This document shows positions 51,559-59,444 of a stretch of DNA of 64,000 nt, piece after piece. Source of the stretch: Bosea sp. Tri-49 (GTDB lineage Bacteria; Pseudomonadota; Alphaproteobacteria; Rhizobiales; Beijerinckiaceae); NCBI RefSeq assembly GCF_003952665.1, contig NZ_CP017946.1, forward strand, positions 5,475,001 through 5,539,000. Reading direction: 5' to 3'. The notes below the pieces were generated by a model, which was not told the DNA's origin, made no database searches, and saw nothing but the letters and a program-made list of their open reading frames with translations. Both the position numbers and the translations under genes were made by a program. Every line of letters starts with the position of its first letter. Within the stretch, counting starts at the first letter, position 1.

Positions 51559-52416
51559 GTGCTCACCATCCTGTTCGACGGCGTCGCCTACGGCATGATC
51601 CTGTTCGTGCTGGCTTGCGGGCTGTCCGTGACCATGGGGTTGATGAACTTCATCAACCTCGCCCACGGCGCCTTCGCCATGTTCGGCGGCTATGTCACCG
51701 TGCTGGCGATGCAGCGGCTCGGCCTGCCGTTCCTGTGGGCGCTCCCGGCGGCCTTCTTCGCCGCCGGGCTCGCAGGGCTGGTGCTGGAGCGGCTGGTCTA
51801 TCGGCCGATGTACGCCAGGGGCCATCTCGACCAGGTGATGTTCTCGATCGGACTGGTGTTCATGTCGGTTGCCGGCGCCGACTACCTGATGGGTTCGACC
51901 CAGCAATTCGTGCAGCTGCCGGTCTGGCTGAGTGGGCGCTTCGATGTCGCGGGGATCGGCGTCGGCCGCTACCGGCTCTTCATCATCCTGCTCTGCGGCG
52001 CGCTTGCTTTCGCGATGCAATGGGGCTTCACCCGCACCCGCTTCGGCAGCCGGCTGCGCGCTGCCGTCGACGATGCCCGGGTGGCACGCGGGCTCGGCAT
52101 CCCCGTCAACCGGTTGTTCGCGCTGACCTTCGCCTTCGGCTCGGGGCTTGCCGGCCTTGGCGGCGCGCTCGGCATCGAATTGATGGGGCTCGATCCGACC
52201 TTCCCGCTGAAGTTCATGATCTACTTCCTGATCGTGGTGACAGTCGGCGGCACCTCGACCATCTCCGGCCCGTTCTTCGCGGCGATGCTGCTCGGGGTCG
52301 CCGATGTTGCCGGTAAGTACCTCGTGCCGCAGCTCGGCGCCTTCATCATCTACGCGCTGATGGTCGTCCTGCTGATCACCCGGCCGCACGGCCTCTTCGC
52401 CAGGGGCCGGGCATGA
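51559..52416 (+). CDS. branched-chain-type ABC transporter permease (LivH type, gal-linked)
   Basis: 285 aa inner-membrane permease: LFDGVAYGMILFVLACGLSV, MGLMNFINLAHGAFAMFGGY, RLRAAVDDARVARGLGIPVN coupling loop, VTVGGTSTISGPFFAAMLLG. The start is GTG 51559, with a G-rich but poor ribosome site, so coupling to the upstream receptor gene is likely. Overlaps LivM by four bases. Confidence 0.92.
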   Translation: MLTILFDGVAYGMILFVLACGLSVTMGLMNFINLAHGAFAMFGGYVTVLAMQRLGLPFLWALPAAFFAAGLAGLVLERLVYRPMYARGHLDQVMFSIGLVFMSVAGADYLMGSTQQFVQLPVWLSGRFDVAGIGVGRYRLFIILLCGALAFAMQWGFTRTRFGSRLRAAVDDARVARGLGIPVNRLFALTFAFGSGLAGLGGALGIELMGLDPTFPLKFMIYFLIVVTVGGTSTISGPFFAAMLLGVADVAGKYLVPQLGAFIIYALMVVLLITRPHGLFARGRA

Positions 52417-53420
52417 GTGCCGGCAGCATCGAGGCCCGCGTCCGGCGCTCGCTCTATGGCGCGCGCCGCTGGCATCCGGCCGAGATCACGTTCTGGGTCC
52501 TGGCGTTGGCGGTCTTCTTCCTGCTGCCGCGCCAGCTGCTGATCCTCAACGAGATCGCGATCCTCGGGCTCTTTGCCGTCTCGCTCGACCTGATCCTCGG
52601 CTATGCCGGCATCGTCTCGCTCGGGCATGCCGCCTTCTTCGGCTTCGGCGCCTATGCCGCCGGGCTCTTCGCCAAGCATGCCAGCGCTGATCCGCTCGCG
52701 GGCCTCGCGGTCGGGATGGGAGCGGCTGGACTACTCGGCCTGCTCACCAGCCCGCTGATCCTGCGCGGCAGCGACCTGACACGGCTGATGGTGACGCTCG
52801 GTGTCGCGCTGATCCTGGGGGAGCTGGCGAATTCGCTCGGCGGCATCACCGGCGGCGCCGACGGCCTGCAGGGCATCACGATGGGGCCGGTGCTCGGGCT
52901 GTTCGAGTTCGATATCTTCGGCAAGGTCGCCTATCTCTATTCGCTCGCTGTGCTCTTCGTGCTGTTCGTGCTGGCACGGCGCATCGTGAGCTCGCCCTTC
53001 GGCCTGTCGCTGCGGGCGATCCGCGACAACTCCCTGCGCGCCTCGGCCTCCGGCGTGCCGCTGCACTGGCGGCTGGTCGCGGTCTACACATTGGCGGCCG
53101 CCTATGCCGGCGCGGCCGGAGCTCTGCTCGCCCAGACCACGCAGTTCGTCTCGCTCGACGTGCTCGCCTTCCACCGCTCGGCCGATCTGATGCTGGTGCT
53201 GATCATCGGCGGTGCCGGCTATCTCTATGGCGGTCTGATCGGCGCGGTTGCCTTCAAGCTGCTGCAGGACGTGATTGCGAGCTTCACGCCGCAATATTGG
53301 ATGTTCTGGATCGGGCTGTTCCTGGTGCTGTTCGTGCTCGGCGGGCGCGAACTGATCCATGGCGGGATCAAGGCGGTGGCTGTCCGGATTGGCCATCTTG
53401 TCCGGAGATCGCCGACATGA
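52413..53420 (+). CDS. branched-chain-type ABC transporter permease (LivM type, gal-linked)
   Basis: 335 aa inner-membrane permease with a 35-residue cytoplasmic start (VRRSLYGARRWHPAEITF). Core patterns: FAVSLDLILGYAGIVSLGHA, FFGFGAYAAGLFAKH, GITGGADGLQGITMG, LRAIRDNSLRASASGVPLHW coupling loop, and IIGGAGYLYGGLIGAVAF. Overlaps both neighbours by four bases. Confidence 0.93.
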   Translation: MSAGSIEARVRRSLYGARRWHPAEITFWVLALAVFFLLPRQLLILNEIAILGLFAVSLDLILGYAGIVSLGHAAFFGFGAYAAGLFAKHASADPLAGLAVGMGAAGLLGLLTSPLILRGSDLTRLMVTLGVALILGELANSLGGITGGADGLQGITMGPVLGLFEFDIFGKVAYLYSLAVLFVLFVLARRIVSSPFGLSLRAIRDNSLRASASGVPLHWRLVAVYTLAAAYAGAAGALLAQTTQFVSLDVLAFHRSADLMLVLIIGGAGYLYGGLIGAVAFKLLQDVIASFTPQYWMFWIGLFLVLFVLGGRELIHGGIKAVAVRIGHLVRRSPT

Positions 53421-54169
53421 GGGTGGCGCTCCAGACCTTCGACCTCTGCAAAAGCTTCGGCGGCATCACTGCCACCGACCATGTCGATTTCACGCTGCAG
53501 AAGGGCGCGCGCCACGCGCTGATCGGCCCGAACGGCGCCGGCAAGACCACCTTCGTCAACCAGCTCACCGGCGTGCTGCGCCCGAGCTCCGGCCGAGTCG
53601 AGCTCCTGGGCGAGGACATCACCACGCTATCGCGCGAGACTCGGGTCGGGCGCGGGCTGGCGCGCACCTTCCAGATCAACCAGCTTTTCGCGACGATGAC
53701 GCCGGTCGAGATGATCGCGCTGGTGACCTCCGAGCGGCTCGGCCGCGGCCGCCAGCCTCTGCGGGCGCTCGACAAGGACAAGGAACTCGTCGCCGAGACC
53801 GCGGAGATCCTTGCCCGCTTCAGGCTCGACGACATCATGGACGAGCGCATCGCGACCTTGCCCTATGGCAAGCAGCGGCAGATCGAGATCGCCGCTGCCT
53901 TCGCGGCCAAGCCGAGCGTGCTGCTGCTCGACGAGCCGGCGGCGGGCGTGCCCGAGGCCGAGCGGCGCGACTTGATGGCGATGGTCGCCGGTTTGCCCGA
54001 GGATGTCTCGGTGCTGCTGATCGAACACGACATGGACCTCGTTTTCCGCTTCGCGACGCGGATCACCGTGCTGGTCAACGGCCGCCTGCTCGCCGATGGA
54101 ACACCCAGCGAGATCGCCAATGATCCGGCCGTCCGCGCCGCTTATCTTGGGGAGCATGGCCATGGCTGA
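53417..54169 (+). CDS. branched-chain-type ABC transporter ATP-binding protein (LivG type, gal-linked)
   Basis: 250 aa ATPase: Walker A GPNGAGKTT at residues 37-45, LARTFQINQLFATMTPVEM, signature region LPYGKQRQIEIAAAF, Walker B SVLLLDEPAAGVPEAE, H-loop IEHDMDLVF. ATG 53417 overlaps the LivM stop; a longer upstream frame is inside livM. Overlaps LivF by 8 bp. Confidence 0.93.
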   Translation: MRVALQTFDLCKSFGGITATDHVDFTLQKGARHALIGPNGAGKTTFVNQLTGVLRPSSGRVELLGEDITTLSRETRVGRGLARTFQINQLFATMTPVEMIALVTSERLGRGRQPLRALDKDKELVAETAEILARFRLDDIMDERIATLPYGKQRQIEIAAAFAAKPSVLLLDEPAAGVPEAERRDLMAMVAGLPEDVSVLLIEHDMDLVFRFATRITVLVNGRLLADGTPSEIANDPAVRAAYLGEHGHG

Positions 54170-54869
54170 ACTCCTCAAAGTCGAACGCCTCAGCGCCGGC
54201 TATGGCGAGGCCCGGGTGCTGTTCGACATCGATCTATCGCTCGCCGAGGGGCGCTCGCTGGCGCTGCTCGGCCGCAACGGCGTCGGCAAGACGACTTTGG
54301 TCAACAGCATCATCGGCGTCACCCACCGGCGTGGCGGCAGAATCGTGCTCTCAGGGCGCGACCTCACCACAGCCTCGCCCGAACAGCGCGCTCATGCCGG
54401 CATCGGCTGGGTGCCGCAGGAGCGCAACATCTTCAAATCGCTGACCGTGCTGGAGAACCTGACCGCAGTGGCGACGCCGGGCGCCTGGACGACCGAGCGC
54501 GTCTTTGCGATGTTCCCGCGTCTTGCCGAGCGCAAGGCCAATCTCGGCAACCAGCTCTCCGGCGGCGAGCAGCAGATGCTGGCGATCGGCCGGGCGCTGA
54601 TGCTCAACCCGAAACTGCTGTTGCTCGACGAGCCGACCGAGGGCCTCGCGCCGATCATCGTTGAGGAATTGCTACGCGCCCTGAAGCGGCTCGTCCGAGA
54701 GGAGGGGCTCTCGGCGATCGTGATCGAGCAGCACGCCCGCAAGATCCTCGAACTCACCGACGAGGCGATCGTGCTTGAGCGCGGCCGCGTCGTCCTTGCC
54801 GCCGGGAGTGCCGAACTCCTCGCCGACCCGTCACGGCTGGAGCGCCATCTCGGCCTCGCAGCCGCCTGA
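54162..54869 (+). CDS. branched-chain-type ABC transporter ATP-binding protein (LivF type, gal-linked)
   Basis: 235 aa ATPase: Walker A GRNGVGKTT at residues 37-45, GWVPQERNIFKSLTVLENL, signature LSGGEQQMLAIGRAL, Walker B KLLLLDEPTEGLAPII, IEQHARKIL. ATG 54162 has GGGGAG at better distance than the ATG at 54156, which remains possible. Completes the third Liv-type importer of the window. Confidence 0.93.
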   Translation: MAELLKVERLSAGYGEARVLFDIDLSLAEGRSLALLGRNGVGKTTLVNSIIGVTHRRGGRIVLSGRDLTTASPEQRAHAGIGWVPQERNIFKSLTVLENLTAVATPGAWTTERVFAMFPRLAERKANLGNQLSGGEQQMLAIGRALMLNPKLLLLDEPTEGLAPIIVEELLRALKRLVREEGLSAIVIEQHARKILELTDEAIVLERGRVVLAAGSAELLADPSRLERHLGLAAA

Positions 54870-54900
54870 GCCAACGACAGAACCGAGGAAAGGAAACGCC

Positions 54901-56010
54901 ATGAGCCAGAGACAGAAGCCGCCGTTCCGGGGCGACATGGTCGGCAGCCTGCTGCGCAGCGCGCCGGTCAAGGACGCCCGCGCCAAGCACGTGGCCGGTG
55001 AAATCGGCCAGGCCGAGCTGACGGCGATCGAGGACGAGGAGATCAGGAAGCTTGTCCGCAAGCAGGAAGACGTCGGCCTGCAGGCGGTGACCGATGGCGA
55101 GTTCCGTCGCGCCTTCTGGCATTTCGACTTCCTCGACGGCCTTTCCGGCGTCACCAGCTTCGAGACCGATTCAGGCATCCAGTTCAAGGGCGTCACCACC
55201 AAGGGCCATGCAGTCCGCGTCACCGGCAAGCTCGACTTTCCGGACGATCACCCGCATCTCGCCCATTTCAAGTTCCTGGCCTCGACGACCAGCCGCGTGC
55301 CGAAGATGACGATCCCGAGCCCGTCCATGCTGCATTACCGCGGCGGCCGGAAGGCGATCGATCCAAGCGCCTATCTTCGGATCGAGGACTATTACGAGGA
55401 TCTCAGCAAGGTCTACGCCAAGGCGATCAAGGCCTTCTACGATGCCGGCTGCCGCTATCTCCAGCTCGACGACACCAGCCTATCCTATTTCTGCGATCCT
55501 GAGCAGCGCAAGATGCTGGCCGAGCGCGGCGACGACCCGGAGCAGCTGGTCTTCATCTATCGCGACGTGCTTAACGCGGCGCTCAAGGCCAAGCCGGCCG
55601 ACATGCAGATCACAACCCACACCTGCCGCGGCAATTTCAAGTCGACCTTCATCGCCTCTGGCGGTTACGAGCCGGTCGCCGAAATGGTCTTCAACGAGAT
55701 CGATGTCGACGGCTATTTCATGGAGTGGGACGACGACCGCTCCGGCGGCTTCGAGCCGCTGCGCTTCCTGCCCAAGGGCGACAAGCAGGTCGTGCTCGGG
55801 TTGGTGACCTCGAAATTTGGCGAGATCGAGAGCAAGGACAACCTCAAGCGCCGCATCGAGGAAGCCTCAAAGTTCGCCCCGCTGGAGCAGCTCTGCCTGT
55901 CGCCGCAATGTGGCTTCGCCTCGACCGAGGAAGGCAATGTGCTGGCCGAGGACGAGCAATGGGCCAAGCTCTCGCGCATCCTCGAGGTCGCCAAGGAAGT
56001 CTGGGGATGA
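54901..56010 (+). CDS. MetE-like (cobalamin-independent methionine synthase C-terminal type) zinc methyltransferase family protein
   Basis: 369 aa barrel protein resembling only the catalytic C-terminal half of MetE (like YxjG/YxjH) and the epoxyalkane:CoM transferase family. Zinc ligands: His240-Thr-Cys242 in THTCRGN and Cys337 in LSPQCGFAS; RVPKMTIPSPSMLHY and YLQLDDTSLSYFCD are barrel motifs. It activates a thiol (homocysteine or other) for alkylation. GAGGAAAGG precedes ATG 54901. It overlaps the extradiol dioxygenase gene (ATGA) and follows an ABC importer, which suggests a catabolic rather than methionine-making role, for example moving a methyl group. That is speculation; a plain methionine-synthase-like enzyme is the alternative. 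Confidence 0.88.
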   Translation: MSQRQKPPFRGDMVGSLLRSAPVKDARAKHVAGEIGQAELTAIEDEEIRKLVRKQEDVGLQAVTDGEFRRAFWHFDFLDGLSGVTSFETDSGIQFKGVTTKGHAVRVTGKLDFPDDHPHLAHFKFLASTTSRVPKMTIPSPSMLHYRGGRKAIDPSAYLRIEDYYEDLSKVYAKAIKAFYDAGCRYLQLDDTSLSYFCDPEQRKMLAERGDDPEQLVFIYRDVLNAALKAKPADMQITTHTCRGNFKSTFIASGGYEPVAEMVFNEIDVDGYFMEWDDDRSGGFEPLRFLPKGDKQVVLGLVTSKFGEIESKDNLKRRIEEASKFAPLEQLCLSPQCGFASTEEGNVLAEDEQWAKLSRILEVAKEVWG

Positions 56011-56963
56011 GCGCCGAACCCTGCTTCGACATCGCCCATCTCGGCCATGTCGAGCTTTTCACCAACAAGCCGCAGGAGAGCCTCGACTTCTTCGTCGACA
56101 TCTTCGGGCTGACGGAGAGCGGGCGCGAGGGCGACAGCGTGTATCTGCGCGCCTGGGACGACTATGAGTTCCACACGCTGAAGCTCACCGCGGCCAAGAC
56201 CACGGGCGTCGGTCATATCGGCTATCGTGCCTCAAGCGAGGCGGCGCTCATGCGCCGCGTCGCGGCGATCGAGGCGATGGGCTGCGGCATCGGCTGGAGC
56301 GAGGGCGATCTCGGCCATGGCCGCGCCTATCGCTTCCGCGATCCGGACGACCACGTCTTCGAGATCTATTTCGAGACCAACAAATATGCCGCTCCTGAAA
56401 AGGAGCGGCCTGCCCTGAAGAACCAGGCGCAGCGCAACCATGGCCGCGGCTGCGCCGTGCGCCGGCTCGACCATCTCAACCTCCTGGCGCAGGACGTCGC
56501 GGCGATCCGCGACTTCATGCCGAAGGCGCTCGGTAGCCGCGTGACCGAGCAGATCGTGCTCGATTCCGGCGACGTCGGCGGCTGCTGGTTCACCGTCAAC
56601 AACAAGAGCTACGACATCGCCTATACCCGCGACCACACGCCGGCGCGCGGGCGCTTCCACCACGTCACCTATGCCGTCGACCAGCGTGAGCACATTCTGG
56701 AGGCGGCCGATCTCTTCCTGGAGAACGGTGTCTTCATCGAGACCGGGCCGCACAAGCACGCGGTGCAGCAGACCTTCTTCCTCTATGTCTACGAACCCGC
56801 CGGCAACCGCGTCGAGATCGCCAATGCCGGGGCGCGCCTGATCCTCGATCCCGATTGGCAGACGGTGACCTGGACGGAAGAGGAGCGGAAGAAGGGGCAG
56901 GCCTGGGGGCTGAAGACGATCGAGAGCTTCCACACCCACGGCACGCCGCCGGGGGGCAAGTAG
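56007..56963 (+). CDS. type I (VOC superfamily) extradiol ring-cleavage dioxygenase
   Basis: 318 aa, two VOC domains. Domain 1 (about 8-125) is non-catalytic; domain 2 (about 150-280) holds the Fe(II) set: His156 in RRLDHLNLL, His218 or His219 in GRFHHVTYAV, Glu270 in GNRVEIAN. The spacing equals that of catechol 2,3-dioxygenase. It should open a catechol-type ring next to the hydroxyls with O2. ATG 56007 overlaps the MetE-like gene by four bases. Last gene of the plus-strand run that includes galDBC; whether it makes the substrate for that pathway is untested, because gallate and protocatechuate are normally cleaved by the unrelated class III enzymes. Confidence 0.9.
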   Translation: MSAEPCFDIAHLGHVELFTNKPQESLDFFVDIFGLTESGREGDSVYLRAWDDYEFHTLKLTAAKTTGVGHIGYRASSEAALMRRVAAIEAMGCGIGWSEGDLGHGRAYRFRDPDDHVFEIYFETNKYAAPEKERPALKNQAQRNHGRGCAVRRLDHLNLLAQDVAAIRDFMPKALGSRVTEQIVLDSGDVGGCWFTVNNKSYDIAYTRDHTPARGRFHHVTYAVDQREHILEAADLFLENGVFIETGPHKHAVQQTFFLYVYEPAGNRVEIANAGARLILDPDWQTVTWTEEERKKGQAWGLKTIESFHTHGTPPGGK

Positions 56964-56991
56964 CGCGGCTTTTGGGGCTGGAGCTAGACCC

Positions 56992-57663
56992 TCAAACCAC
57001 TTCCGAGACGATCTTGGCGATCAGTGCATTGGACAGGATGACCGGGAGGCCAGCCGCCGCCGCCTCCTGCCGGTGGCGCTCGACGAAGCCCATGCAGTCC
57101 ATCAGCAGGATACTGGCGCCACGCTCGGCGAGCGCTTCGGCGGCCTCCGCAACGGACAGTCCATCGCCGCCATAAGGCGAGGCGGCGGCATAGATCGGCG
57201 GACGGGCGAGCGGCGCCCATTTCCCGGCTTCGGAAGCGATCTGCTCGGCGAGCGGCACGATGATGCCGAGCTGCGCGTCCTGAACCAGCGCCGCAACCGT
57301 CGGAGGCAGGATGCGGTCCGGCTCGATCAGCCGTGCGCGCTCTGTCCGAAGGCTTTCGAAATGTCCGGTGCAGAGCATCAGGATCGTGCTGCAGCCGGCC
57401 GCTTCGAGCGCGGCGAGCTTGGTTTGCGCTGCACGCTCGGTGCGCTGGCGGTCGATGACGACCGAGGTTCCATCGAGCAGCTTGGTGATCAGGAGCGCGC
57501 CGCCGGGCTCGGGTGCGAAGTCACGGTCGATCTCCTCGCGCGACAGGCCATCGAGCACGCCGGCATGCAGCCGCGGCAGCTCGGCGTCGAGCACCGCATC
57601 GAGGATCGGCGTGATGTCGGCGCGCGGCGCCTGGCCGATGGTGAGGGTGCCGAGTTTGCCCAT
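56992..57663 (-). CDS. AroM family protein, probable Asp/Glu/hydantoin racemase-like fold
   Basis: 223 aa, the usual AroM length: KLGTLTIGQAPRADITPILD at the start is the AroM hallmark. Two cysteines sit in racemase-like contexts: Cys98 in LMLCTGHF and Cys190 in LLMDCMGF, spaced as in the two-cysteine Asp/Glu/hydantoin racemases. The function of AroM is not established. As last gene of IclR-HyuAB-OPT-AroM it could racemise the substrate of the hydantoinase-like enzyme (inference). GGAAGGAAAGG precedes ATG 57663; a longer frame upstream lacks resemblance. 60 bp to the OPT gene. Confidence 0.88.
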   Translation of the reverse strand: MGKLGTLTIGQAPRADITPILDAVLDAELPRLHAGVLDGLSREEIDRDFAPEPGGALLITKLLDGTSVVIDRQRTERAAQTKLAALEAAGCSTILMLCTGHFESLRTERARLIEPDRILPPTVAALVQDAQLGIIVPLAEQIASEAGKWAPLARPPIYAAASPYGGDGLSVAEAAEALAERGASILLMDCMGFVERHRQEAAAAGLPVILSNALIAKIVSEVV

Positions 57664-57722
57664 GGGCCTTTCCTTCCGCAAACGGTGAGGTCCGGGCCGT
57701 TGCCAGCCCGGACCTCCGGTGT

Positions 57723-59396
57723 TCAGCGCTTGAAAAAATTCTTCGAGACGGAGTCGAAGAAAGAGAAGATCGCGTCGCCGGCGATGACACCTGCGGCGAA
57801 GACCTCCATGTCGCCTTCGCCGGTCGTGCCGCGCAGCTTCTCCCAGACCAGCCTGCAGAGGATGCCGGCCAGCACCGCCCAACCCGCCATCGGGAAGGCG
57901 ATCAGCAGGCCGGTGGCGAAGAGCACGCCGATCTGGCGCTTCGGCCCGCCGACGAATTGCAGGATCGCGCCGGGGATCGCCCAGAGGAAGAGCTGCCAGG
58001 CGACGCCGGGCGCGACGCCGGCCTTGATCGTCGCGGCATAGACCTTGTCGACGGGCGCGACGAGGTTCTGGTCGAAATAGGACTGGTAGGAGACCAGCAC
58101 GACCGCGCCGGCGATGACGAAGGCGAACATCGCGGCGAAAAGCTGCTGGCGGCGGCCCTCGCGCTCGAAGGCGGGGTCGGCGCCGTTGCCGCGCAGCAGG
58201 TAGCCGGCCTTGAGATCGTAGCCCATATCGGCGAAGGCAGGTCCCGTCGCGGCTGAGAAGCCGACCAGCAGCGCCAGTGCCGGCATCGGGAAGCCGATGA
58301 GCATGCCGATGATCAGGGTGATCAGCGCCACGGCGAAGGCAGGGAACCAGCCCGAATGCATCGCGGCGAGGCCGACGATCAGTTCATGCACATAGGCCGC
58401 GAAGGCGGCGTAGAGCACGAACAGGATCAGCATACCGATCGACATGTCGGTCATCAGCCCGCCGACGAGCGCGATGAAGACGGCGATGACGAGATAGCCG
58501 ATCGTGCCGAGCCCGAGCGCCCGCTTCACCTCGGCATCCGAGGTGCCGGAGGCAGCCTCGGCCAGCTTCTGCGCCTCGCTGCGGCGGAAGAGCAGCAGGC
58601 CGACCTGCAGCAGGGCGACGAGCCCGGCGCCGATCATGAAGCCGTGCGGGATATAGGCGGCCATCAGGTCGCCCTTCGGAATGATGGTCTCGAAGAGCGG
58701 GCCGCCGAAGATCTGGCTGGAATAGCCGCGTAGCAGCAGGCCGATGCCGAACATGGCCAGCGCCCAGATGTTGCCGATGAAGGCGACGCCGAAGGCGGAC
58801 ATCGGGATGCTCGACATCGCGGCCGAGCCGGCGAAACCGATCCAGGCCAGCGGTACCTTGACGAAGCCAATGAGGATCGCGGTGACGAAGCCGACGCCCA
58901 TCAGCACCGCCTTGCGGCCGCCCTCGTCGCCGGCCTTGATCGCCTCGGCGGCGGCGACGCCCGGCGGCCAGGCGCCGGTCGCCGGGAAGACGCGGGAATC
59001 GAACATCCGGTAGAGCAGGTAGCCGTCGAGCAGCATGGCGAAGAAGGCGCCTGCCAGCATCGGTAGCACCAGGTCCGGCCGGCCGAGCAGCCAGGGGATG
59101 CCGACTGGCAGCAAGAGGCTGTTCGCCGCGCCGAAGGTGGCCGAGGAGATCGCGCTCTGGGCGAGGTTCTGGACATGGACCGAGCGGTAGCGCGCGAACA
59201 TCGCGAGCGGCACGCGCGCCAGCGCCATGGCGGCGAGCGCGCCGATCAGCGAGGTGTTCGCGGTGATGCCGAGCGACACCAGGAGCTGCATCCCGATGAT
59301 CGCGCCGAAGACGCAGAGAATCGCGATCAGCACCAGCGTCGCCGGCTCGAACAGGCTCGGGTGCCGCCGAGGCACCCCCTCGGTTTGGTTGGTCAT
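57723..59396 (-). CDS. OPT-family (oligopeptide/metal-siderophore-type) transporter
   Basis: 557 aa integral membrane protein with about 14 hydrophobic segments. OPT-family features: the repeated glycine-rich helices, AQSAISSATFGAANSLLLP, LIGFPMPALALLVGFSAATG, and the C-terminal MEVFAAGVIAGDAIFSFFDS. The family moves peptides, modified amino acids or metal chelates by proton symport. ATG 59396 follows an AAGGGGA site. It lies 48 bp after the HyuA-HyuB fusion and before aroM, suggesting uptake of the substrate of that enzyme. Confidence 0.9.
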   Translation of the reverse strand: MTNQTEGVPRRHPSLFEPATLVLIAILCVFGAIIGMQLLVSLGITANTSLIGALAAMALARVPLAMFARYRSVHVQNLAQSAISSATFGAANSLLLPVGIPWLLGRPDLVLPMLAGAFFAMLLDGYLLYRMFDSRVFPATGAWPPGVAAAEAIKAGDEGGRKAVLMGVGFVTAILIGFVKVPLAWIGFAGSAAMSSIPMSAFGVAFIGNIWALAMFGIGLLLRGYSSQIFGGPLFETIIPKGDLMAAYIPHGFMIGAGLVALLQVGLLLFRRSEAQKLAEAASGTSDAEVKRALGLGTIGYLVIAVFIALVGGLMTDMSIGMLILFVLYAAFAAYVHELIVGLAAMHSGWFPAFAVALITLIIGMLIGFPMPALALLVGFSAATGPAFADMGYDLKAGYLLRGNGADPAFEREGRRQQLFAAMFAFVIAGAVVLVSYQSYFDQNLVAPVDKVYAATIKAGVAPGVAWQLFLWAIPGAILQFVGGPKRQIGVLFATGLLIAFPMAGWAVLAGILCRLVWEKLRGTTGEGDMEVFAAGVIAGDAIFSFFDSVSKNFFKR

Positions 59397-59444
59397 GCCT
59401 TACGTCCCCTTATTGGCCCCAGCGGGCGTCTTTCGATCGATCAG

